Source: Antedon mediterranea (Eukaryota; Echinodermata; Crinoidea; Comatulida; Antedonidae). From it: a stretch of 64,000 nucleotides of DNA. The stretch is from contig NC_092676.1 of the NCBI RefSeq assembly GCF_964355755.1, positions 27,510,288 to 27,574,287 of the forward strand, written 5' to 3'. The position numbers were made by a program, and so were the translations under genes. This document shows positions 47,101-57,320 of the stretch, piece by piece. The first letter of the stretch is position 1. Each line of letters opens with the position of its first letter. The notes beneath the pieces are model-generated. The model saw nothing but the letters and a program-made list of their open reading frames with translations. It was not told where the DNA came from and did not search any database.

Positions 47101-50100
47101 AGGAGGCCTATAGTAAGTTTTTGTTTGCTTTTTCAGTTTTATTTTCCTTGCTTTATTAGGCCTTGGTTGATTCTTAAAGGGTGGAATTGATGCAATGATC
47201 CGACAAAAACAGACCTTAATTCGTTATTTTCTGAAGAAAAAATAAATAAATGGATCACTACACGGCATCCCGATGGTGCTGGGCAGTGGCACACATTTAT
47301 GAATTGTAAAAATCAATTAAAACGAAACCTCGCAACTTTTATAGCCATAGGCCGAATGATCGTAAGCCAAAGCCACAATATAGAAAACCATGCAACAACA
47401 CCACGGCAGAAAACAACAATGGACACTTGTCATCCATCAAAGTAATAATATCGCATGAAAGAGAAGAAAAAATAGTTCATAATGAGCTTTCGAACTTCCA
47501 GGCCGGCCCGATAGAAAATAAAATTTTAACAGTAAAATTGTATCGCATACAAGAGAAAAAAACACCAAAGTTCATTATGATCTTTCGAATTTCCAGGCCC
47601 GATAGAATATGAAATTTGTATTAACAGTAAAATTATTTTGAATGATTTCTGTGTTTATTGTCATCCTTCTTTGTCATGTGTAATAATAACAGTTTCCCCA
47701 GCACGAGCCAGCAAAGCAATGTCCTATTTCTACAAATGCCTTTGGGACTTGTTCACGGTCATAGTGATATATCCAGATACAAACCAAAACTAGACTAATT
47801 AGACATAGGGTTATTCAACCATTATTGTCATACCCAAATAATAGGGGCCTATATATAAAAATGACGTAGAACAAACGGTTAATGCCCTCGAAATTCACTG
47901 TAATAAATGTTATTGTTTAATTTCGTGATGAATGAATGTGTGATATAACCTCGTTTGTATTATTAATTTGTAGGCCTAAAGCTCTGTCAAATTAGTTTGA
48001 CCAAAAAAAGTGTGATGTGCCTAACTATGGTAGTTTTTTTACTCTTTTGTGGCGTAAACACCACTTTTATTTTCATTATTATAAAAAATTGTTGTTAACC
48101 AACTATGGAATTATTGTGACATCATCGTGTCCTATATCAATTGTTATTGTCACAACGTTTGATTGTGTAGACAGAGCTTAAAGTAAACCAATTTCAATTT
48201 GACTAAAATTATTTCATTGTGTATATAGATTAGATATAGGCCCTATAGTATTGTACTTTTCTTTTAAATTTATACCTGTATAATTGTAGGTCGTATCATA
48301 AGGTATTGAGTGTGTGTGGAAGAGTTTTACAATGCACACAATAATTACATTCGTATTTAATACATTTAGTTCTCATTGTCACTCAAACACGACTCATCGT
48401 ACGCGTCACATGACGTGCGCAAAACTTGTGTAAAAATGTAAATGACGTTTGCAATCCCACAATTCTCAGTAGAAGAGAATTTCTTGGAATTTCTCGTCCG
48501 TGTCCTGTTTTCGACAGAAAACAACTGTTACTTATTGGCCTGGAATGAGTGCAAACGCCATATGGTTCATAAATGAAATAAATCCGTCATCGAGTACAAG
48601 ATTGGTTTGATTGAAACAACTGACCATCCGTCGCTAGTGGTCAGTATTCGACGAAGAATCCGCCCGCGGGACTTTCCGAAACGTTTCACCGTGTTCGTAT
48701 TTCTTATGATTTACAAACAAAATCCAAAATCAATTAAGAATGTTATGGTTAAACTAGTAAGGAAATTAGTGGTTTTTACGCGCGGATTAGTCTTAAAATA
48801 CAAAGTGTTAACGATGGGGATTTGAGGGTCAACGTGCTTTTCAACAACTTGTTAGGTTATTGATATGTTCCCTATGGTCGCGTAAGTTTGATTAAAGTTA
48901 AAGCGCTCGTTCCATAAATGTGTAGTTTTTACGAACTTATTAGGCCTAAGGTGGTATACTATAAATTCAAACAACATAGCAGGGCGCTCCAAAACACACA
49001 CCAGAGTGGTTTGAACATGATCATGACGTAATTAGGTAAAGTACTCAGATGATGAGACGCTATATCAACAACGTAGCACTTTCAGTTTTTGGCAGGAAAG
49101 ATTTCGTTCTGTGCATGCAGCAAGGGGTAAATAAACTCACTGTTTAGATAGCATTTAGTATGGTTATCGCAAACTTAAACTTAAACTGATTAGTCTGCAT
49201 CTTGAACCCATAAATTAAATTAAATATAACTCTTCCAATCCTTTTTTTGAAGTAGAATGTCAAGTGGAGAGGCCTCTTATTAAAATGTTCTAGGTGATCA
49301 CAAGGTAGGCCAACATGCGAGAAGAATCAGCGAATTGGAAGTGACGCACAGACGCACATGCGCAAACATTTTTGCGCATGTGCGTACTGTAGTTTGTAAA
49401 GAAGGAAGGTCAACGCATTTATTTGTCTGGGTCCCCCGGGTGAACCTACTCACCTATGTGGGTCTTTCATCTCTTCAGTAAGAAAATTCAATGAGTTCCT
49501 GTCAAATATAAAGCAAATGCATGCATTTTAGTTATAGGCTTAATGAATTAGAAATAGTGTAGTGTATTGAATATTTAGTATGAATGAACATAAAAGAGAA
49601 AATCGCGTCTGCTCATGAACATAAATGTATACCTATTGTGACTCTATACAAACATCAAACAAAACATATTAAATGCATAATGCCTGTGTAATGAGTGTAA
49701 TTTATATATCGATTTAAAATATCAATTCTCTGTAAAAGCTCGTTTCATTCTCTGAGATTTAGATTTTATAAAGTCAAGAATCGTTCAAAATACAATTCAT
49801 ATAAAGCTCTGTCTATACACTATCAAATTAGTTTGAATTTCAAACCCCCAGTAAATGTACGTTTGGGTCCAGTGCTTTGATTTTCATGGAGTCTGTTGGC
49901 ATTTGTCTATTCGTTTCCGATATATGTCCCCTTAGGCGTTGCATATCTCAAAATAAGGGTTATTTTTATATTAATCGTTTAAATCTAATATCCGGAAAAT
50001 AAAGATATCAAAAAACTCGTAAAGCAGTTATTCACGCACCCTACGTTTCGCGGTTTTCCCAATTAATAATCCAAACCTGAAAATAAAAAGATTTACAGTC

Positions 50101-53100
50101 GTTTGTCGGTGGGTAACGAGTTTAATAAATGTCACTATTATTAATGAAAATTGTTTAAAGCTCTGTCTACTAACTAGTTTGGCAAAAAAGGTATCATGTG
50201 CCAAAATAATATTTAAGCACATGATATGAATCTTCAATCTTGAATTTTGATAGTGATATGTCCAAATATGGTAGTGATATAACACCATCATGTCTATATT
50301 TGGGCACATCACATTTGTTGTCACATATAAAGTTTGACATAGTGTAGACACCGGAGTAACTTTGTGTTACAGCGTGTTTATTGGTCAGATGTTTTGCCCT
50401 ACTCTGACGTAATCGTACTGTATACTCTCAGAAAACTTTGATGTTCTAACCCTAAGTAGGATTTGAACCACGACCCACGGATTGTTAAGCACGCACCAAA
50501 AACTTAGTGTCATATTATAAACGCTTTACGAACTAATTCAAATATATATAATATGAAATATTTATTAGAAAAGAATTACTCAACAAATGATGATCTCCTT
50601 TAAACCACTTGGATTACCCACTTATGAAACAGGCGGATCATGTCTTTAGAAACTATAATAAATACACAGATTTATATATTATTGGCACCACGTCAAAGAT
50701 TTTTTATAATTGCCTGAGGGAAAGATTAAAACATTTGACAGTTTTTGATAACTTTCGTTATTACTGTACCATATAAACTGAATCGCAACAATGAGGCATA
50801 GTGGTCTATAGGTTTTCTATCTCTATGATGGAAATATGTTGGCGTTTGAAAAGATAGGATTAATTAAATAACCGCAACGTATATACAGCACACTGCACTG
50901 AAATATATTATTCAGTGTAAACACAGAACCACTTACAAATTTCTCCAAAGAACAAAATAGATTCTTTACTCCATTAAGCTTTGTCTTCACTACCGTATCA
51001 AACTTTATGTAACAAACAAATATGATGTGCCTATATATGGACACGATGATGCCATTTCACTACCATATTTGGGCACAATTTTCAAAATAGTTTGATAGTG
51101 TAGACAAAGCTTAAGGCTATGGACTACCAAACTACGGATTCGGTCAATAGATGTTTTCTCAGAAAACAATTCCCCAATATTATTGATTTTCAGCCTTAAA
51201 ATGCTTTTATTGATTTTTTATTATTTATTTTTTGTTTTTTTTGGTAAAATTATATATGTTTTGGCAAGTTGTCTATCATTAAAAAGAAATGTGTACGACT
51301 GTTTGAATCTTTTTTATTGAAAGAGGTTGGTTGAGATGCTGAACAGACACTTTTTGGTTACCTCAACAAGTAGCGCTGCTGAGAGCACGTTTACGAACCA
51401 GTGCCCGCCGCGGGGAGTTTAGTCATTACCGTACTCCATAAGTTTCGTTATATTTATTCTATTCTTAAATTTGGGCAAAAAACGTTGAAACTGAAAAATT
51501 TAGCTTCAACCAGTGTTACAGATTTCTTTGATTGTAATAATTGAGACTTAAATAACAAATATTTAGATCGTAGTTATTTTTATTGTCTGTTAATGTCCCA
51601 ACTTTTTTAGCATCTGTTTGGGGTTTCCTTGCCTTACAAATTTGTGAAATAAATTACTTTTATATGATCGTATTTAAGTTTAGTTCCCACGGGACGCAAC
51701 GCAATGACGTAAGCGCGACGAAAATTGACCAATCAGCGATGGATTATTCGAACTGTCGCTTGTGATTGGTCAACTCACTTGCGTTGAATTGTGCGTAGGT
51801 TGTTGCGTTGCTTACTGGTGGGAACCAAGCTTTAGCAACTGATTCACAATCTGTGCTACCAATCATATACCCTCAAACAACCCTGCACATACATACATAC
51901 TATCCCTCTCATATTGTCTGATGGGACTGACTGTGGTAGGCCTAATAAGCTAATTTGAATAAAACAATAATCATAGTGATACAGTTACGACAACTTAGCC
52001 GTGTCTATAGAATTATCAATCGGTGGTAGTTACCTATTTCGTTCAAAAAAGTTAAGTTCAATTTTATGTTTGTTTGGGTGAGATTTTGTTCCAATATCAA
52101 TAACAAGACCACTGCGTGTATCCAAAAAACGATACCAGAATTAGGTTATTACATTGTGAGAAATTTCTGTCTCGATGAATAGACGACGACCTATTAGGAG
52201 GACCCCCGGTGTATATGAGGATGCGTGTAAGAGTGTTGCGTGTTATTCACAACTCATGTCAACCTCTCCATGTTCCCTGAAGTGTGGGGCTTAGGTGAGG
52301 AAATTCACAAAAACCCTCTTAAACTTTATACACCATCATGCGAATTAGAGCGACACAAAAGTGACAAATTGACCACCTTAGACTCTAACCTGGCGGGTTG
52401 TGTACAACAAATCTAGCTGCCATACGTTTTTCAAAGACGGAGGCCTATTTGACAAATATAGTTAACTGACTGAATGGATATACGGGCTACTTTAAAGAAA
52501 TTATAAATTAAATTGGGAATAACTATTTAAGGAGTATCTAAATTAAATTAAAATAAATAAAAAAGCTCAAAGTTACATTTTGAACAGACATATTTAATAG
52601 TATATGATTTATTTAAACAGACTCATGGGCCAACAAAACGAGCCCCATAAGCAACGGGCCTGGATTGACCGCTGTTAAACTGAATAATTTTAGGCCCAAA
52701 AGTCTGTAAAAGATCACTAAATTAAGCCCAAGACTATTACGCTACCGGTAACGTCTGGAAATTAACTAGAAAACTGGTAGACTGCGCGCTACTTTTTGCC
52801 AAATGAAGTAGAAACATTTTTTTAGATATAGACTGGCTTACCAGGATCAATACAAAACGTAAAATATGTCTGAATGTTATTATTTATAGTTTACAGGTCA
52901 GAGGTCGTTCAAAGAAAAATGTAAACAACTAGATTATAATCGCCGTAAAACATTGATTTAAAATCATAATTGTTTACATGTTTGATGAGCCGGTAAGACT
53001 GTTTATTGGGTGAAGATTAAGGTGGCTACATCATTAGTAAAACGTGGTCAACAAACGAGGCCCTGGGGTTAGGTTATACGTTGTCGCTGTGCAAAAAAAC

Positions 53101-55242
53101 CAACACACCACTCGGGCTAGTTAACACCATGGCCCCCTTGTGTAGAACATCGAAATGATTTCCGGAAGATGTCAGAGTTACAGTATACAGATCAAATACA
53201 TCTTCGTTTAAGACTCAGACACACCTGGGTCTAATTGTATTTTAGACGGTATGAAAATATTTTATTTCCGACTTCAATAATATTCTTAATTCTCAAGAGA
53301 GAAGTTATAATGAAGACAATGTTTACGGCGTTATGTTTAGCGTGCCTGAATAAACACACAGTGAAAAGATAAGAACACCAATCAATTACTGCGTCATTTT
53401 TATTAACCCGTCTTTGAACCAACCGACAAAAGGTAAACCAGTGATCTGTGTGGAGTGTACTTTTGATTTGCCCTTTCGGCGTTCCATAGAGTTCATTCCT
53501 GGCAATCAGTGTGTTTAGTGTAGATAATAAATAGATAACAAAAGTTGTACGCATCAACCAATCACCGGATGTTTACAGTCATACATTGCGCATCTTTGAC
53601 TTACTACCGAATTATTTATAATAGACCTATCTTTGATTTTAAAATTCAATTAAAGTACTCAATCAGGGAAGAGTTAAATTACAATTTAACTCTCTTCTCT
53701 GATTTTGATTTAAGTTTTGCTATAATTAAATCAATGTACTGAACTTGTGTTTCAATACTTAGATAAATTATTTTTCTCGATCGTTTTTGTTTAATTTGTT
53801 GTTTTAACTTATATACCATTGTAATTGTATTCAATCTGTATTATCTTACCAGCCACCATAAGCAAAAAATCCTGCATAAAATGCAATAGTGATGCTTCCT
53901 CCTCCGTTGGCATTGGGAGTGGTGTCGAATGCATTCTCAAATTGGTCTGTGTATCCTACAATTACAATACAAAGAAATACATAAAAAGATGCTTAAGTAG
54001 TCTTTGTACTTTTTGGTTATCTGGATGTTCTTTAAAATACCGTAGCGAAAGAATAAAAAAAATATATATATATATAGATGTCACTTTGTGGTTCGATCTT
54101 TCAGCATAATCAATCAATCAATCAATCAATTTCTTTTTATTTCGGAAGAAGTTCATCCATATCTACAAACGTACAAACAAACAAAAAACCGAAAATTCGC
54201 TCTATCTACAATATATTTTGGAGTTATGGAGCACTATAATATAATGCTGAATTGTTAGGCCTAATTAGAGAAATTTCCAGAGTTTTAGAGTCTATAAATT
54301 TGACAATTCCTTCAATTGGTGTGGTCTTACATTAGAGGTCTTAATTGGAAGGACATTTAGTATCATCATGGGTGTTTAATAAGAGAAGAAATATCTTCGA
54401 GGCCTGTAAAATTGAAATTCCTGTATGATCTTCACGATCTTTTGAAAACAGTATTAAGCTGTATAAAGTACGCATAATCGTCCAAACCCTCTCAAGGAAA
54501 AGCTTATTATTTATGAATTATCAAAAGTGGAAACAGGTACTTAAGCCCATGTGTGACCTCATCTTAGGATGATGTTCTTATATTGATTACCAATTAATAC
54601 AAGTGTCAATATATAGAAAATACTCCTCTGTGTCTCAAGGAGGAAGCGAAGCAAGAAAGGTGGAAAGATGTTTGCAATAAACAAACTATTTTATTTGAAA
54701 TTAATCCTCTTTTCGTCGTACTAATATTTTGAGTGTGTTTCAACTTTAATCCATGTTAATCCAACTTAATCTTGATATAATTTTATGAATACAGAAAATA
54801 TCACTATCATTTTAAAATTACATTTCTAAAATCTTTTCCAAACCGTTTCTGTTTTAAAGAACACTTCAGGCGCAAACAAAATTATATAAATCGTTTTCAC
54901 CATACCGTACTTTACCTTACTCAAGCTCTGTCTACACTATCAAACTTTATGCTGTGACAAAAAAAAGGGGATATGCCCATATATGGATGATGATGATGAT
55001 GTCATATCACTACCATATTGGGTATAACACTACCATACTTGGACACATCACACGTTTTTGTCAAACTAGTTTGATAGTGTAGACAGAACTTTAAAGAAAA
55101 AACATGATGAATGTACCTTTTCCGAGCCGTACTAATCCTGTGATAATAATGACAGCCAACACGGACATTTTGGCGAAAGTGAACAAGTCTTGTACGCGTG
55201 TTGTCCATCGTACACTCATAGAATTCACCGTCGCAAGAACAA
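41103..55242 (-). CDS. LAT-type amino-acid transporter (SLC7A5/SLC7A8-like), C-terminal part
   Basis: Membrane exchanger of large neutral amino acids; in this family the catalytic light chain pairs with an SLC3 glycoprotein. Nine exons in frame give about 330 residues: 55242-55117, 53946-53850, 49498-49454, 44905-44782, 44072-43969, 43485-43389, 42368-42219, 41662-41482, 41170-41103. Diagnostic stretches in order: [10 protein letters not shown] and [20 protein letters not shown] spliced to [115 protein letters not shown], then TAA. Every splice junction restores the family sequence. This covers roughly membrane segments 5-12. The N-terminal third, including the heavy-chain cysteine, was not found in the remaining 8.7 kb, so the 5' exons probably lie beyond the window. 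Assignment to the LAT group is firm; the exact paralogue is not. Confidence 0.93.
42450..42835. repeat. Scattered repeats of an AAACACGTTTAGG motif
   Basis: At least six variants of AAACACGTTTAGGTTTTAAAC, in both orientations, in an SLC7 intron. Spacing is irregular, so it is not a simple tandem array. Confidence 0.55.
44980..45141. repeat. Trinucleotide tract (GTC/GTT/ATC)
   Basis: About 160 bases of imperfect GTCGTC, GTTGTC and ATCATC triplets, open in several frames on both strands as poly-Val, poly-Asp, poly-Thr or poly-His. It begins about 75 bases upstream of the acceptor of SLC7 exon 44905-44782. Confidence 0.9.
46934..47035. repeat. Six tandem 17-bp CG-rich units
   Basis: Units of exactly 17 bases such as CGCGCGCGTCGATAATA and CGCGGTCGTTTATAATA. 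CpG is dense although the surrounding DNA is AT-rich. Confidence 0.9.
47475..47633. repeat. Tandem duplication, 95-bp period
   Basis: GTTCATAATGAGCTTTCGAA at 47475 and GTTCATTATGATCTTTCGAA at 47570 begin two copies, each with TTCCAGGC, CCCGATAGAA and TTAACAGTAAAATT. Confidence 0.8.
47980..48178. mobile_element. Fold-back MITE, family 1, TAA flanks, with internal insertion
   Basis: TAA on both sides (47977-47979, 48179-48181). The centre is enlarged by about 75 unrelated bases between two AACTATGG words. Confidence 0.85.
49805..49838. mobile_element. Fold-back MITE, family 1, left end fragment
   Basis: Only the left terminal repeat through TCAAATTAGTTTGAA remains. Confidence 0.65.
50159..50352. 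mobile_element. Fold-back MITE, family 1, rearranged
   Basis: The left end and inner arms are present with about 40 extra internal bases. The right end breaks at TGTAGACACCGGAG, where the SINE region begins. Confidence 0.8.
50361..50500 (-). mobile_element. tRNA-derived SINE, inverted
   Basis: On the minus strand: GGTTCAAATCC B-box, then a tail with GTCAGAGTAGGGCAAAACAT and CTGACCAAT. The tail is shared with the copy at 10401-10545. It directly abuts a truncated MITE. Confidence 0.65.
50977..51111. mobile_element. Fold-back MITE, family 1
   Basis: Both ends present as AGCTTTGTCTTCAC and GTGTAGACAAAGCT. Flanks TTA and TAA. Confidence 0.85.
51677..51831. mobile_element. MITE, family 2 (GGTTCCCACTAG ends), second copy
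   Basis: Left end AGTTTAGTTCCCAC, right end GTGGGAACCAAGCT, TTA on both sides (51674-51676, 51832-51834). The core shares GACGCAACGCAA, ATTGACCAATCA and CGCTTGTGATTG with 12264-12429. Confidence 0.88.
51832..53849. other. SLC7 intron without other recognised features
   Basis: AT-rich intron sequence. The only structure seen is the hairpin at 53664-53701. Confidence 0.5.
53664..53701. repeat. Hairpin related to the palindrome at 24585-24612
   Basis: CAGGGAAGAGTTAAATT, a short loop, then AATTTAACTCTCTTCTCTG. The left arm is identical to the other copy; the right arm has small changes. Confidence 0.7.
54104..54131. repeat. (AATC)n microsatellite
   Basis: About five tandem AATC units in an SLC7 intron, shortly after a short TA run. 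Confidence 0.85.
54924..55090. mobile_element. Fold-back MITE, family 1
   Basis: Both ends present; flanks TCA and TTA; inner TGATGATGATGATGTCATATCA block. It begins about 25 bases inside the intron from the donor of SLC7 exon 55242-55117. Confidence 0.88.
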
Positions 55243-55879
55243 CTGAAAGAGAACATTGGTGGAAATAAATGATGAGGCGTTTATACAATTTAATTCACAT
55301 TTATTTGAAACGGTCCAAGGAAAAACAAGCATACATTTACAATAATTTTATGGTAGGAGCTTTTTCAGGGATCTGATACAACGGAGTTTACGCGAAGAAA
55401 GTAGTATAGCGTTGGTTGACCGTATATAAAGATTGAAAAAGAGGAACAGAAGAGCCTCAATAATTATATATGTTATATAATCATTACAACAATTATTATA
55501 TTATAATAACTATTAGGCCTACAATGATACGGTACAATATTAAAGGTAGGCCTATTAGGCCTAATAATATTAATTACAGACAGGTCTCAATTGATACTTT
55601 TCATAATGTTTTGGAGTCAGAGGCCTATACGCATCATTAATGCATATTTCCAAAGCATGACTTCTTAAAAGTAATATATATTCTTAATAGTATTTTAATA
55701 TTCCCTAAAGCCTGTTTTCCATTAGTGAAATATTCGCGCGATCCCAACATTCTCGAGTTCTGATTGGTTGCGCATTTCTTTCACACGTCACAAAAAGTAG
55801 AAAATTAGTAATACGCATGCGCATTAGTCAACACTTTCGATTCGCGCCAAAAAAATTCGCCTCATAAAAAATTGGCTTA

Positions 55880-56019
55880 AGCCTTGTCTACACTATCAAG
55901 TTTGACAAAAAAAGTAAAGTGTGATGTGTCCAAATATGGTAGAGATATGACATCTTCATGTCTATATATGGGCACATCACATTTTTTGTCAAATGAAGTT
56001 TGACAGTGTAGACAGAGCT
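55880..56019. mobile_element. Fold-back MITE, family 1, TTA flanks
   Basis: Ends AGCCTTGTCTACACTATC and its inverted partner, with TTA on both sides (55877-55879, 56020-56022). It is followed by the block shared with 16541-16687. Confidence 0.88.
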
Positions 56020-56163
56020 TTAAAGCGTTAGTATAGTTTAGGCATTTATTTCGTCTTGTTTGTCCTTCACACTGGAGCTTAGAAACCAGATTCGAGAATA
56101 ATCACATAATATGGCGGATAAATATCGACTGAACGTGATTGCACGGTTTTATAGCAACGAATC
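56020..56163. repeat. Repeat block next to a MITE; second copy at 16541-16687
   Basis: Runs from TTAAAGCGTTAGTATAG to ATAGCAACGAAT, with a few substitutions and one small deletion relative to the other copy. Confidence 0.8.
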
Positions 56164-56536
56164 CCTTGAATCCCAATAAATTAACCTAAAACAAATTAAC
56201 CTAAAAAAGGATTTCCCCCTTGCGTTAACCCATTTCACACGGTTCCTGGGTGACTACTCGGAGGCATACAGACGACCAAGAATAAACATTACGTTTAACC
56301 TAATTTAATTTTGTGGTATTATTGTAGAAGCCGATGACATTTGACTGTCTGCTTTTATCAGACAATATTAATGTAAATGTTCCCGCTTAAAATGAACGGA
56401 TTAAAACAATTATAATTCTGTTGATTTTGGTATTATTGTTGGTTTGGAACGACATGTATTTATACAGTTATAAAACAAACAATTCTGGTCATAAAACATG
56501 CAAAGTTAGGTCCGTTGAATGTTAGATTTGAATTGT

Positions 56537-56626
56537 GTATGGGGCGCCATACGCAGCAAACGTGCCATATATCTGTCGCTTTACGTTTTTGAAGACATTA
56601 CACGTGCTGCGTATGGCGCCCCATAC
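56537..56626. repeat. GC-rich hairpin with ~26-base arms
   Basis: Left arm GTATGGGGCGCCATACGCAG, right arm CTGCGTATGGCGCCCCATAC, continuing inwards to CACGTG-like sequence. The loop is about 36 bases. No clear target-site duplication was seen. Confidence 0.85.
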
Positions 56627-56984
56627 CATTTTACTGATCTGTATCGAGTTTTGGCGAATCTGTTCTGCATCTGACATCACATAAACACTTCGTCCCCACT
56701 CGTCGAAAGATAATAAATTAGGGCCAGTTGAAAACCTTTTGATTAAACAGAAACATCATCTGAAAACAGTTTGACATCCATTTCTAGAACTATTAGTTAT
56801 GGCAAATAAATTATTTTCAACATCAATTCATTCCTTTCAGGAAAGTAAACTTCTCGTTTTACGGTTGATTTACTTTATCAAAATATATAATGGGATGGAT
56901 GCGCCACACAGAAACAGTCTAGCAGACGACATCATTCCCATGCCAATACTTCATTTTGCATTTTTTTCTGCTCATCCCTTTTTT

Positions 56985-57320
56985 GTAATGTCTGCGCATT
57001 TTTTTGTCATCTGCTTAACTTTTTAACAAATGTTTACGCATCTTTTTATTAAAAGTTTTGGCATCTTTTTATATATGTTTGGGCATCTTTTTATTTAGTT
57101 ATCTGCATTTTGCTTCGGCGTAATCATTTTTTTTTATTGTTTTAAGAATCCTTTTCTTATGTCTGCGCATCTTTTTTTATTTAGTTCTGCGCATTTTTCT
57201 TCTGCGTATTATTATTATTTTTTTATATTTTAGGAATCTTTTATTTATGAGCCTGCACATCTTTTTTTTAGTTCTGCGCATTTTTTAAAAAAATATTTTA
57301 GGAATCTTGTTTCCTTTATT
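56985..57320. repeat. Degenerate repeats of CTGCGCATCTTTTT
   Basis: About eight variants of TCTGCGCATCTTTTTATTTAG at irregular spacing, T-rich. A short open frame entering it looks fortuitous. Confidence 0.6.

Larger units (their letters stand above)
45142..47979. other. Large SLC7 intron, left part
   Basis: No exon of the transporter and no other gene recognised. It contains the 17-bp CG-rich repeat (46934-47035) and a 95-bp-period duplication (47475-47633). Confidence 0.5.

Noticed and set aside
48015-48115. Insertion with an 8-base AACTATGG duplication (hAT-like) inside a MITE
   Set aside because: Other copies of the MITE already carry this block twice, so the repeated word need not be a target duplication.
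50028-50351. 107-residue minus-strand open frame, with a CAG acceptor near 50090 that could start an exon
   Set aside because: The SLC7 junctions on either side (53850 to 49498) already join in perfect frame, and most of this frame lies in a MITE.
56799-57026. 75-residue plus-strand frame ending in Phe-rich sequence
   Set aside because: It runs into the T-rich CTGCGCAT low-complexity repeat; no supporting signal.
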